Shown here: positions 13,970 through 27,027 of the stretch, piece by piece | Position numbering within the stretch: the first letter of the stretch is position 1 | Layout of the letters: every line of letters begins with the position of its first letter | Assembly (NCBI GenBank): GCA_037389465.1 | Contig: JAZARR010000200.1 | Span: forward strand, 1,781,001-1,845,000 | Direction: 5' to 3' | Source of the DNA: Baylisascaris procyonis | Taxonomy: Eukaryota > Nematoda > Chromadorea > Rhabditida > Ascarididae | DNA length: 64,000 bases | Notes under the pieces: model-generated | Told to the model about the DNA's origin: nothing | Seen by the model: only the letters and a program-made list of their open reading frames with translations | The model's database searches: none | Program-made: the position numbers and the translations under genes

Positions 13970-15130
13970 TCGGCTTTCAACTTTTCTCTCGAAATATAAC
14001 AAGGTACACATCATTCGATAGAACTTTTAAAGCTGTGTTGGAAGCAGCAAGCCGTAGCTCCCTAGGCTTAACCATCGCCGAGAAAAAATTGTAAAATATC
14101 AATTACAGTATATTTGTATAGAAACTACAACATTCGCGCACCTATAATTTCCCTATTTTCTTAAGAAACAGCAAACAATGTATATATCCGTGATCAGCTC
14201 GTCGAGATCTATCGTTTGGTGCCAAAAATATCGAAATCGGAGACAAAAAGTATTTTTCCAAAATTTCCCTGTGCTACACCTCGACGATGGAAAAATTGCG
14301 ATTTTTGGGATTGTTTTTCTCGACTCCGGTTTCATCTCGAACGGTAATCCGTGCACCATTCGAGAGGTCTCGGCGAGCCGATGAGAAATCAAAAGACCGC
14401 TTTTGCCGACATCAAATACTGACCTATAACCAGAACCCCCGAAATTGCAAAAATCAAGATTTCGGAAATCCTGGTCGGTCGATTCGGCCTTCAACTTTTC
14501 TCTCGAAATATAACAACCTACATATCATTCGACAGAGCTTTTAAAGTTGTGTTGGAAGGAGCAAGCCGTAGCTCCCTAGGCTTAACAGTCGCCGAGAAAA
14601 AATTCCAAAATATCAATTACAGTATATTTCTATAGAAACTACAACATTCGCGCACCTACAATTTCCCTATTTTCTCACGAAACAGCAAACAACGCACATA
14701 TCCGTGATCAGCTCGTCGAGATCTATCGTTTGGTGCCAAAACATCGAAATCCGAGACAAAAAGTATTTTTCCAAAATTTCCCTGTGCTACCCCTCGACGA
14801 TCGAGAAATTGCAATTTTTGGGATTGTTTTTCCCGGCTCCGGTTTCCTCCCGAGCGGTAATTCGTGCACCGTTCGAGAGGTCTCGGCGAGCCGATGAGAA
14901 ATCAAAAGACTGCTTTTGCCGACATCAAATACTGACCTATAACCAGAACCCCCGAAATTGCAAAAATCAAGATTTCGGAAATCCTGGTCGGTCGATTCGG
15001 CTTTCAACTTTGTTCCCAAACGAAGCACGTTATACATCATTTGATAGAGTTTCTAAAGTTGTATTGAAAGAAGGAAGCCGGAACTCAAATGGCCGAACCG
15101 TTGCCGAGAAAAAAACTGAAATATAGTGCA
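13970..15130. repeat. Dispersed tandem repeat, 514-bp period (cluster 1)
   Basis: About 2.2 units of a repeat with a 514-bp period. The landmark TATAATTTCCCTATTTTC occurs at 14143 and, as TACAATTTCCC, at 14657. The phrase CGGCTTTCAACTTTTCTC recurs near 13970 and 14484 and diverges near 14998. A second cluster of the same unit lies at 47675-48700. Each full unit keeps a minus-strand frame of about 105-113 codons (14153-14494 and 14723-15040), and the plus strand is also largely open, so the frames may be by-products of low divergence. The sequence right of the cluster, to about 15357, is also shared with cluster 2. The left flank is not. Confidence 0.85.
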
Positions 15131-15255
15131 GCAGATTTCTGTCGAAACTTCACATAAATTAGTTATTAAAGTCAACAAACTTTGTATAAATCAATCAGAA
15201 ATACAAACATTGCAGAAGAATAGTGTATAAAAAAATGGCAATAAAAGAAAGCAGG

Positions 15256-15357
15256 AAGAAGATAGGAATAGAACCTATGCTATTCACGAGTAGAAGTGAG
15301 GATACGAACCTACTAACTATATATTTTATTATTTCAGTACTGAAATTAAGATCAGGG
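15256..15357 (-). repeat. Shared right flank of the 514-bp repeat with tRNA-like T arm
   Basis: This flank matches the flank at about 48813-48893, with CGAACCTACTAACTATATAT against CGAACCTGTTAACTACATAT and TTTCAGTACT in both. On the minus strand it holds a perfect T-arm-like hairpin (ATAGG, loop TTCTATT, CCTAT; plus positions 15262-15278) about 40 nt after an A-box-like TAGTTAGTAGG. The pattern suggests a tRNA-derived head of a non-autonomous element whose body is the 514-bp unit. Confidence 0.4.
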
Positions 15358-18300
15358 ACGAGGGTGGAGCCTCCACCTTAATCCTATCATTCCCGCATTT
15401 TGAAGTTCAATATGCTCCTTGAACTGAAACACTCATACAGTGGAAAAGTCTACACGGGAGTCTTTAAGGAACATTTTCCGCAAAATACATTTTCTGCGTT
15501 TAATTAAGGGTCTTTACGAATTAAAAAACTGTTCTCTGCCATAGGCATGATTCGATCGAAGCATTTTGTAGTTGTTGTCTTTGCCGTAACGTTGCTAGAA
15601 TCACTACGTTCTTGAAACCCAGTAAAAATTTTGGAACTGTTAACGAGTGATCTGATAACGAGTGATCTACATCCCTAAATCAATTTTCAGAATATTTTCG
15701 AAGTTATTATCTTTAGACGCATTTGCTTGTCATTAAATTCTATCATGATTTGGTGAACGCTAATTTCAGATTCACTGGTTTGTTGATTGGTTTTTCCTTA
15801 CCTTTAGTTTATCCATTTTTACAGCATTTATCGTTGCTCTTCCTTCTATAAGTGGACTGCACCCCTTCATTAATGATGGAGTCGACAAGGAGTCGCTTAG
15901 AAACGCAAAAATTTCTCTGCCAATGATTATTCTGAAGTGAAATTAATCTCGGTACTTTGTCCTAATAGTTTCAAGTAATTTCTAGCTGAAATTTCATTTC
16001 CTTGCCCAAAGAATTGTACTCGAAGACAAGAAAACTAGTTAATTGCAAATCTCCTCGAAGAAGTAAGCGCAATGCTCAAAGCCGAGGATTAAACGTTCCG
16101 GTCAACAGTATGCAGCCAAGGTAAACTTCCTCTAAAAAATGATGAACAATAGAATTTCCTGCGTCTTTATCGAAAGACAACACAATAGACATCATGATTC
16201 TGGGCCCAGGAACGTAGTCTAGCTTGAAAGTCTTGCTGGAAGATATATTTATTGTAATCTATTTTATTGTTGAGGCTTAACATCGAGACATCTTTGAGCT
16301 TGGCGATGGCATTAGCGATGGGCGCCGAGTGTATAGTCATTCGGCGGGGCAGATGGAGGACTGGGCGCTTATCGGTACTGTATTGCGCAAGCATTGACTC
16401 TTTCGGTATTTTGCGTTGCTTACGCAACGAAATTTAATGGCTAGAGGATCGAGCATTCGCTCACATATTTCAAAAGTTTTCGCCAAATCTTATTGTCTAT
16501 CAAATCTTATCGATGAAATGAATGACACAAGGCAGCACAACGCCATTCGATGGAACCCGAATATCGGCTGATGGCGGTTAGCAATTGTTCACATTTATTC
16601 ATATAAGAAGATGTATCTGCATTGGCTTACTCGGTAAGCATTACGATGCGTTCTGGGTTTGCAATAGCGTTGACTACAGTATGGAACTTTTTTGATAACG
16701 TCTTTATAGAAGAGAAATTTATCAGTTCTTAAAGTGATTTATTTTTATTCAACTCGGTATTGATAGGAAACGAAATATTGAATGATAGCGGAATTTCCAT
16801 GTGGGAAAAGATATATATATGATGTCGAGTTTTGCATCAAATTCTCACTATTTTTTTTGCGATTATGGCAATATAGTGCAACATGTCTTCAAGAGGGTTT
16901 TTGTTCTGTTACTTGACCTCAGAAATTTCCATCTAAATAAGCTTTGGTTTGCAAATTCGATTGGCATGATTCAGGAAAGTTTTCTTAAAATATGGGCGCT
17001 CAGATTGAATGTTGTTTGCCGCATTCCAACGATTGTTACAGTACCATATCCACGAACACTTATTTTTTGAAAGTAACTCATTTAAGGAAACGCAAACAAA
17101 ATAAATCATTAATATCTCTTAGCTAATTTACAAATTGATCAACGATCAACAAATGCAAATGCTTGAATTTTTAAAGACTTTCTACAACCATTGATTTTCG
17201 CTTAAGGCTAACAGTAGTTTATTTGTTCATCAGACTTTACTTATCACCCTCGAAAATATAGTGAACTTTTCGATGCCTTGAGGCTCATGTCGAGTGCATC
17301 CGACTCTTATGCGTTATAATTCGCTGATTCACATCGATGAATCTAAGGTTACAACAGAGTTGACAATTTTTGGAATATAGTAATCCCTTCCGATCCAATT
17401 TTTTTTTCTACCACCGCTGATTAATAACATAAAGATGCATTAGAATACCATTTTTCGTCCTACAGTATAAAAGAAGAAAAAGTCTGGTAGAATAAACAAT
17501 TTTATATTTGTATATTTCTGCTGGGTGGTCTACCCTCGGATTTGGCAATTTGCTAATATGTTTTACGTTAATTAATTTCTGAGATATGATACCAAAACTT
17601 TTTTTAAGGAGAAGCAGTTTAGATTTCCATCCCAAAGCTTGGAATTCTTTTCTGTTTGTTAAATAAATCGGCAAAGCAAGAGCAATGATGAGTTAGTTAA
17701 TTGTTGACAAGATGCGCCTCTTACGCAACATTGACCTGAAAGCGATTGTTTTTTATGTCGACTTCTATGAGGTGAAAGTGGGTGTGGCTAGAGATGCTCC
17801 CCCCCAATCTACATCCCTTTCATGAATCCTCATTCTTGAAGCCACTAACCATTTTTTGAGTTTTCATCGTTGTGAGGAATCACGAATTCTTCACTCCTAA
17901 CGAATCTCATCAATATCAACGCAAATTTTGTTTTCGAATGACAACACCATTACGAACACGCAACAAATGTAGGTGAATTGCACTTTTTTTCAACGCTCTT
18001 TACTTATTTTTTGAATACCAGTGTTTATGCTATTTCAGGTTTTATACCAACACGATTTAAGATCACTGATACTATATCACTATCTCTCCACTGTTTGTTC
18101 TGCCCTACAGCATTGCATTTAGATCTTGGAGGATGAAATTGCTGAACTCATAAAAATATGCAGTAGTGGAATAATTGAACAATTGCCACATCACTGTGGT
18201 AGAAGAGGATTGTATTGTATACTCCGTGCTGCAGGATCAACCAGAATAGCCGTAGGCGATGAACTGCTTTAAGCAACAGCACTATTAAGAGTTTCCACTT

Positions 18301-21300
18301 CACGAAAATTTTTATGAGAGTCTTACTAAGTCTATAACTTGATATTCTCCATAATTCGATGGGTAATTTCATTTCACCTTGTCCACTTTAACAGTTAATC
18401 CTTCCCACACGCTGATCACTTTCTCTCCCTTTTTTTCAAGTGAAGTTATTTTTGAAAACGTTAGAAGTTTATGCATTGGAGTACCTAATGAAGAGGGATA
18501 ACGAATTCTTGATCAGTGCCTCCTTTCTTTCATCCTCCACGCTTCCATCTATAATATGGGGCGGATAAAAATTATTACCCGTAAATTTAGTTCTACATAT
18601 AAAGGGTAGAAATGAATTTCTTTAATTGTAGCTTTGAAAATTCAATATTTTTATGATTATTTATTCTCATTTATTAATGACAACTCCACGAACTTCGATG
18701 CGGAGATGCTAATTGCACTAGCCAACTCTTCATTGTGGCTAAATCTATAAAAACATAACTACTAATTCAGTACTCACATGCTTGCGCGACTTAACAAATG
18801 CTTTGTAATAAAATTAGTATATTAGAAATAAAATGGATCATTTGCTTTATTTTCGCCGAATTAATCGTCTGTCCTAATTGTTCATATCTCAGCCGTTGTA
18901 GTGATGCTACGTGACAATTGCGCCTCGATGCAAATAAGCGAATATTTGCATTTTGAGTGCTTCGACCATGGGGCATTGCCTGTGAAGATTACATATGCCA
19001 CATTGATACTGTGACAAGGCATTGAGGCATTCTAGAGAAAATTCGAACGCGTTACTTCGTATTTTTTTATAGTACACCTCAAATTTTTTTTGTACCCTAT
19101 TCCCTTTTTGGCTCTCATATATGTTTGTGAAGAAGCCAGATGATGCAGGTGGACAGTTTTCAAAAGATATTATAGACATTTTCCCTTGTATTCTAGGGGT
19201 GATAATCTACGTATTACATAGGCTGTATACATAACTAATGCAGCTTATTTGTGATGCTTCCTAAGATTATTCGTGCATCCCTTATTTTCGGGAAAGGATG
19301 CAATGTATATATTGCATAAAAGAAATCAATTTTAAATATAAAAACATTTGTCAATAATCAGAAGCATTCCCTTTGTATCTTATCGTAAACCATTATTTGT
19401 GTTGAGAATCGCTGTTAACAACGCTGATTACGGTAACTAACAGAAAGCGTTTGGGGTAGTGTACTGTAATCTTCAAACGGGTCGCTCATAGTAGTCGATG
19501 GTCGCTTTATATTAAAAAAAATCGCTTTCAAAGCGCATTTTTCTTTCTAGATGATTCCTAGAACGTCCACGGTACTCAATAATGGGCTTCTTAAGGCGCC
19601 ATTGTCGATTTTTAGATATAGGATTGGATTCGACGAGGACCAAGTCATATTTGATCTGGAATAATATTTACCATATTTATCTAGCGATGTTTTCCTGGCT
19701 CGCTAAGTTCAACCGTCGGACGGAGAAAGTGCCATATAGTTAGACGACAAACATACAGACAAGCTAACACACTTATTTTACACTACCATAATTCAGTATC
19801 GAATAAGTTTCAATGAAAATGAGTTTTTAGTTCGATATGAATCGCTCAGAATTGGTGGAGATACCTTCCCTTCAGGTCAGCTTTCAGACAACTGAAAAAG
19901 CGGAAATGATGATAGACGTTATAAATAAGTAAATGAATGTAATTTTCAGTTTTGTTGATTCATGCGTGCAAATCATTGGTCACCGATGTATGCTCAAACC
20001 ATTGCAAATAGCCTTTGGCAATGTCCACAGCAATTGACAGCCACAACAAATATGTCACTGTAGCATTTCTTTTTCTTGCTGCCACCCAACAAATAGCCGT
20101 TGGGAGGCAATCGCTCTATAGTACTTTAGCATTCATATTATTGCCTTAAAATATTCTTTGTCTTCCAAATCTTTCCAACTAATTTTCAACGAACCCTAAG
20201 AAGACAGACAAGAAAACGCCAACGATTTGCGCATAAACTACTCAAATACCACTGTGATATTCCTTAAAAAACACGACTGTACACCTAGCAAACTCATTGT
20301 TATTTGCGTGTAAATTCTAACAGTCTGTGCGCGCAGACTACTAGTGCTAAAGAAAATATCCTTGTGAACATTTCCTGGAAAAATTGGTGAGCTTAAATTA
20401 CTACATAAATTTGCTTTAAAAAATTTCAAATGAAAGAGTAAAGTTTATTCAATCAAATTGCTTATTGGTTCTATTCACCATTGGTTTCGACGTAAATAGG
20501 GCGGCAAAATAAATGAAGGTTAGCCACTGAGCGAATATTTATTGTGGTCATAAAACGCACTCTAAAATATGAACCTTGTCGGTGATTATTATCGTCAAAG
20601 GTAACTGTGTATGTTACACATAGTAGTAACGATTTGTTTTCCATACAATTACAACCTTCATGCACCTGTAACTTCCGCTGAGATAATAAACAACTTCAGG
20701 TGTGTTAATAAGGAAATCCAGAAAATTATCCAAAATATTTGTAAATAGTTTATCTAAGACATTTGTAAAATAATCTTCAATATAGGATAGTTGAATTATT
20801 TGAATATTAAAATCATATTTATTAAATTTTCTACCCGCAAATGTATGTTTCCTCCATGATTTATGCGTAATTTTATATGAACTACACATCGGTTTCATTT
20901 AGTATGGATGGTTGAAGTTCTTGGACTTGGCATTTTGTTAAATTTAGAGCGCACTTAGACTACCTAAATGGTTAGATGAAACTTGGAAAATTTGCTAAAA
21001 CACATACCTAAAAATTTGTGAATGCGTTAAATTAGTCTTTCATATTATGGACTAAACAAATGAAAATACCATTGCTGCAAATAGAAATTTTCAGAAAAAA
21101 ATTCAACTTTTTAATTCCCACTGCTCTAGTGGAATCGGCCGGTATAGTACACTTATGGTGCAGTATGTTAATTGAACTGCTGATTTCCAGTAGAAAATTT
21201 TTTTCTTTGATAGTTGCATGAAAAGAAAATTTTATTTCTAGTCTTATATAATTTTTCCATATATTACATGAAGCTGTTCAAATAGTCCATTAAAATTAAA

Positions 21301-22064
21301 CAAAACTATCTTGATTCATAAGATTTGCATATAAAATGAGCCTAGAATATGCAATGAGATTTGATTATGCGTAAAAATGAGGATCATAAAAAATCGGCTC
21401 TTATCCATCTAAACGACGGTGTGGGAGCATCTGCATCGACGGGCGTTGTTTATGGCTAGGCTGAAGATTGCGTCACGCTCGCTTGTCTTATGCATCGCCA
21501 GGTCAGCAGAACGCGTCCTGTTGCGTAAAGCTGACCACGTAATATCGTTGAGGTCGTCCGCTTTCAACAACGTTACTCATCTATTCAGCTACCGTAGTGC
21601 CTTCAAAAGAAACCACCTTTCATAACAATGAGCGAAAGAAAAAATAGCGCCTAGATTGGATACAAATTTGCTGGCAATAAATAAATAGAAATAAATAGAT
21701 AATATAAAATGAAAGAAACGAATGGTAGTTTATTTTCATCGGTCGACATCCAAGTTACACTCTTCTATATTTCTTATAAAATGACTATGATCTATAGAGT
21801 GTTCGGTTGAGAAAAAACTCTTCTAGTATCAATAGTTTTGTATAAATTACCTACAAGAAATAATGAGAAAGTGATGACGTTTGCCTATGTAATATGTAAT
21901 TTTAGTTTCTTTCGAAGCTTTATTTTTTATACGAATATGACCGCTCAATATCCCCTTCTACTGTTCTCTCTCATTCAAGCAGCAAATTTTTATCTCAAAT
22001 CTGCTCATTATTTTGCATCCCTTAGATTTCATTGGCGCTTCCTTCAAACAACTGTGTGCTTCAG

Positions 22065-25000
22065 GCCAGCCGTATATGCCAAGCTATATGGAACAAGGGC
22101 AATTGTGCGTTGTTTGTGGTGACGATGCGACTGGCTTACATTACAGGTTCTTAAAATATCCCTTCGTTTCAAATATATTTCAAAATATTTCTATATTCGT
22201 CGAACTTCCTTCGAATGCAAAAAGCAATGACCAAGTTCATCCACTCATTTGATAAACCAAAATTATTGCCAGTGAGCATAAAATAACAGCTATCTATAGA
22301 TCATTAAAGAAAATTATAATTTTACTACCCAAAAACCAGATAGATCATCAATAGACTACAAGGCATCATTACAATGTTTCTGCAATTTTGCATAATTTGA
22401 TTGAGAAATTTCGATTATTGCTATTCATATTTCACTGGAATTTATTTCAACCTAGATAGGAACTCAATAATTATTTTAATAACTAGGCTCTCTAAATTTT
22501 TCAGCCAAATTTTCTTGGAGACGAAGTAAAGATTCAAATAAGAGTTAATAGTACGATCAACAATAGCGCTCAAACAATGAAAGCGATAGAAGAGAAGCGT
22601 TTGAAACCGCCACATGATAATGGCACCTCAAAGATTTGAATAACTGATACTCTCTCCTCGTATAAAAACTAATGCAGTTATTTTCAGGGCGATTACCTGT
22701 GAAGGATGTAAGGGTTTCTTCAGACGAACTGCTCAGGTAAATCGGATGGGGTGTTAAGTTTTGAATAGATCAAAGCTATTTTAAGCCTATTTCAAATTTA
22801 ATTTTACATATGTTAGCAGTGAACCGACTAATCTTTAATCAAATCAAGCGAAAATGTAGGAATAGCAGCTTCTTTCTTCATCCCGTAGCAAAATTATCTC
22901 TTTATAATATGATATTTAATTAGAGATTCACAACGAAACGTTTTGATTGTATTCTATAGAAATTTTTCTTATCGTTTTCCACTTCATAGACGATTAACAA
23001 TCGACTTATACAATAAGAAAGTGGGAATGAAATTTTTTTAATGCTGAATAATAACGATTACAGAAGAAAATCGAATATACATGTAAAGAAAAAGAACAAT
23101 GTGAAATCAATAAAACAACACGAAATGTTTGTCAACGTTGTCGCTTCTTGAAATGCATACAAAATGGCATGTCCACTGATCGTAAGTTTGAATTTTTGGT
23201 TATTTATATATTTGCTCTTTTTTATTTATTTGTTCATTATTTTATTTATTTATTTATTTATTTATTTAACACTGTTAATTTATTTATTATTCTACTTATT
23301 TATTTATTTGTTTATTCATTTGTTTACATATTTATTAAACAAAATAAAAAGTCTATCGTCATTCTACTCTTCGAATATTCCATCATATCATGCACAAGTT
23401 TTGTTACCTTAATTCGTCAAAAATTCATTTCATGTTTTCTGGGCATTTTGCCTCATCATACTAAATGTTGCTCGTTTAATTTCATTTTACTTTATATGAA
23501 TTAAATGAGCAATTGATTAAATTTAATCTAATTTATTAAATAAATTATTGAGTATAAACTTCAAAGTTGAGATGAATTATTCGCTTAAGTGGTGTTAAAT
23601 GAGAGCGAACGATCGGCTAAGAGGGTATTAATCCGTGAAAATCGAGAAAAACGCGAATTGGAGAATATACGCCAAATGATCAAAGCGAATTCGCTCTCCG
23701 AACAGCAGGATCAATTTCGTGCCATTATTGACCCGATCACCGCCAGCTATTGTACACATATCGACGTGCCAATTCAGGTCTTTCAATCTTTGCATATTCC
23801 TCCCTACCTCTTACCCTTCCCTCTTCACTTCTAACCTCCCCTCCCCTTTTAGTTGGGAAAAGGAATGCAAATTTCATTACAGAATACGTCATGAACAACA
23901 TAACATGCATAAAAACTTCTCCATGCATTTTCCGTTGTTGAAAACGTCAGATTTCGTTTTCCAACAAAACCGGAAAATATATATGGCTATGAAGAAATAT
24001 TCGCATTAAGACTAAAATACCAAAACAAATAATCCAACTTTGTGTTGCAGCCTTTAGTGAAGGAGCTTTATTGTGCTTTTGTATGTCTACCATGGCTTAG
24101 AAAAAATTTTGTGAACGCAGAATACGGTATCCACTCTCTCTTCATTTTCGTCTATTCTTTTAGAATTTCATAATGTGTTTTCTTCACCGAACAAAGATAG
24201 TTCGATAGATCAATGTTTGTTGGTCATTTAGTAGTTCGATAGGTCAATGTTTATTGGTCATTTAGTAGTTCGATGGGTCAAGGCTTTTTGGTCATTTAGC
24301 AGTCTCATTCGGAGCATTAAAAAAAAAAGAGAAACAATTTCAGATATGCAAAATTAAATGCGAAAATATGCTCAAAAGAAAAAAGAAAAGAAAATACAGT
24401 AAAAATGGAAAAATTTCAATTTTTGCTTCTTTTCTATTCATAGTGAAAACTTCAAAATGCATTTAAATTAATGAACAATATATACTATCATATAATAATT
24501 CATTTAATAATTACATACTATCATATAATATTTCATAAGTGAAGAATTTTAAAAAAAGAAGCGAATAACATAATTTATTACTTTTAGAAAAAATTTTTCG
24601 GAATTTCAGCTACAAGAGGATTCAAATAGTGATAGCATCGAACGATGGAGTGCATTCACATCAATTCTAGTACGACAAGTTCTCGATTTTGCTCGTAGTA
24701 TAAATGCCTATGAAAAGGTTAATGAATTTTTATGGTATTTTTGCCTTTAACGAGCAATGCCATTTTTTCATTTCTATCCATATCTTAGAGTCCATACTCA
24801 TTCGTTAAATAAACTGACCTTGTTGACCGTTCCATTCAATTGAGTCTCCAATAACTCCCGCTGTGTTATTGAGTGCAAAATCGTATCGCGCTTTCTTCAA
24901 GTATATTCCTTTCAAATAGGGATGAAAATAGCTCTATGACATGAGGGAACAATGAGGAATTTTAATCATTCAACATATGACGATTTCGTTGTACTGGTAG

Positions 25001-25954
25001 TAAAATTTAAAAGTTTCTTTCATATCTGAGTAAACAAACAAGAAAATATTTTAACTTATTTTTTTATCAACGATACAATCAAATGTAGCGTTACTGTTTA
25101 AGTTAACGGATCACGAACAACAAAGCTTAATTGGAAACGAGAGTTGGTTGGAGGTGCAATTATTACGTTTCGTACATCAATATGATCCTATCGATTCGTG
25201 TCTCCTCCTTTCTGGTGGTATTCTCTTCGATGGACAATCACAGTCTAACGGAAGCATCGATGCTGAACTATCGAAAACGCTTCTCGACCTGCTTGCAGTT
25301 GCTAAATCCTTTAGCACCTTACAACTTGACAACAGACAATTGGCTTTAATTTCGGCGCTTTTTATCTACAATCCAGATCATCTGGAAAATGTAAGAACAC
25401 TTTGAAATTCAACCTTATATTTTCCTGAAATGGGAAAAAAGAAATGCTGAAACCAGGATGCACCTAGGGGTCTATTTGCAGCACGACCCCACAGAACTAT
25501 CACTAAATAGCTCATATTTTGCACATCACCATATAGGAAACGGTTGAGTATGTTTGGTAAGCTTTTCTGGGAGAAGTGCTCATAACGGCAATTAATAAAA
25601 CACTTTTTCTCTGATCCCTCCCACTTCCCAACCTCCTCCCCCAAAGTTCCTCGCTGTCATATGTTGCCCATTTCAAGGTGCTATTTTCAGAACGAGATCG
25701 TGGAAACGATGCATAATGAGCTATGGTCTTGTCTTCAAAGCATTAGCGAATCATCATCCGATTCACCTGATTCAACACGATGGCCACGTCTACTCGTCAA
25801 CATCAATCAAATGCGAACAATTGTTAAGCGTCTAAAAAATTATTTCCTTAATCCTAAAAATGTTGATGCACTTCACGTGATCTTCCTTCCGTAAGTTTTG
25901 AAAAAAAAAATTATAATTTTCAGCATTTCAGGTGAGCAATTTTTTAATTGTTAA
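22065..25954 (+). CDS. Nuclear hormone receptor, NR1-like (thyroid-hormone/ecdysone-receptor type), 5' end not located
   Basis: Ligand-regulated transcription factor acting in the nucleus. Exons: 22065-22146, 22688-22736, 23064-23181, 23590-23777, 24610-24717, 25103-25390, 25691-25890 and probably 25924-25954; all phases agree. The DNA-binding domain is complete: finger 1 [18 protein letters not shown] with P-box CEGCKG, then finger 2 with C-x5-C-x9-C-x2-C ending CQRCRFLKC. The hinge ([20 protein letters not shown]) strongly recalls vertebrate thyroid hormone receptors. The ligand-binding domain follows, with the helix 3-5 signature [19 protein letters not shown]. The A/B region is missing: no ATG precedes the first exon in frame, and acceptors at 22025 or 22064 imply upstream exons. 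The last exon would add GEQFF, an AF-2-like helix; otherwise a TAA at 25892 ends the protein without AF-2. The exact orthologue is uncertain. Confidence 0.85.
23219..23335. repeat. (TTTA)n-rich tract in receptor intron
   Basis: Tetramers of TTTA with scattered substitutions, inside the intron after the exon ending at 23181. Confidence 0.85.
24198..24299. repeat. Three direct tandem copies of a 34-bp unit
   Basis: Copies at 24198-24231, 24232-24265 and 24266-24299 each begin TAGTTCGAT and end TTGGTCATTTAG, with only a few differences. They lie in the receptor intron between the hinge exon and the first ligand-binding-domain exon. The unit repeats the half-site-like GGTCA word (TTGGTCATTTAG), and copies 2 and 3 add a second one (AGGTCAATG, GGGTCAAGG). 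Confidence 0.9.
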
Positions 25955-26439
25955 TGGTTAATATAATTTTTCAGCGATACATAATTAATACATAAAATTC
26001 CATAAACTGAGTTACAAACGATGTAGGCTTCTTACTGTCATCGTTATAACCGCAAATTTTGAAGCTTCGAAGGATAAGGTTAGAGATGAGGAGAAGGTGG
26101 ATTGTCTATAAATCTTACCACCCGGCTTGCTGAATAAATCGGCTTACAATTTTTAAAGATATCCACACTAACCCTCGTTTACGAAAGGAAACTTAATGCC
26201 AGCAAAGCTAGCTTCGGAGCTTTATTTTAAAATGTGCATTGAATTTACAAGCCATAAGTTTTTTGTGGTTGAAAGAACCATCAAACTGGTCTTGCAAAGC
26301 GATTTCAAGTAGATTATAAATGATCGTTCATCTACGATCTACGCAAGTAGGTACGTTAAATACTACGTAAGTAGTACGCTAAAAATGCAAGAGTCTTTTT
26401 AATTGTGCTGACACTTGATGCGTTTGTTTGTCGTCGAAG

Positions 26440-26640
26440 TGCCTCGAACGTTTCAACTCCATTTCCCTAAAAAAAGGTAGCGAAGCCTTCAGCATCATTT
26501 TTCCAGAAAAAGAAGTCAAACCTTGAACCTCATTTTTCCACAATAAACAAGTCCCGGAGCCATACTCCTCCAGAAAAAAGTCCTCGAGTCCCATCTTTCC
26601 AAAAAAAAAAACGAAAACCTCTTGATCAGTCCACGACGTC
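26440..26640. repeat. Degenerate minisatellite, unit about 33-36 bp
   Basis: Four to five diverged copies of a unit resembling CAGAAAAAGAAGTC...CATTTTTC. In the minus-strand frame they appear as 11-12-residue repeats (FGKMGLEDFF, SGKMMLKASLPFF, REMELKRS). No splice context or start suggests a protein. Confidence 0.5.
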
Positions 26641-26962
26641 ACTAAACGTTGCCCCTTCTTATGTTAGAAGACATCCATAAACGAAAGGTTAGTTCAGTTT
26701 TTTAAAGCGTTCATTTTAATTTTTAATTTTGCAAAGCTATTTGCGTACGATTTACGTTTAGGGTTAACAAATAGAATTGACTTGTTCTGCATATATATGA
26801 CGTGTTTAGTTCTCATGACAATCGCCGTAACTCTTTACTCTTACTTTTACTTTTACTTTTACTCTTATTTTTAATTTTTTGTTTTCGTTTTCTTTGAGTG
26901 CAGGTCGTGTGCCAAATGTGTACATAGTTTTCAAATATTTCGAAAATTGCACTTTTTATTCT

Positions 26963-26965
<3 letters not shown>

Positions 26966-27026
<61 letters not shown>

Positions 27027-27027
27027 A
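26966..27027. repeat. (TA)n microsatellite
   Basis: About 27 uninterrupted TA steps followed by GTATATA. Confidence 0.95.

Larger units (their letters stand above)
6493..22064. other. Gene-poor AT-rich stretch with repeats and relics
   Basis: About 15.5 kb without a gene that I can support. Contents listed separately are tRNA-like relics (8210-8287 and near 15.3 kb), a TAA microsatellite, a coding-like patch at 10.2-10.85 kb and the 514-bp tandem repeat at 13.97-15.13 kb. Two minus-strand frames, 16167-16427 and 18907-19179, have mixed residue composition but no splice context or recognisable motif. The stretch may be one or more long introns upstream of the nuclear receptor. Confidence 0.4.

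Noticed and set aside
16167..16427. Minus-strand 86-codon frame with mixed composition
   Set aside because: No splice context, start context or recognisable motif; possibly a relic but not supportable.
18907..19179. Minus-strand 90-codon frame with CGICNLHRQC
   Set aside because: The Cys spacing matches no zinc-binding family I can defend, and there is no splice evidence.
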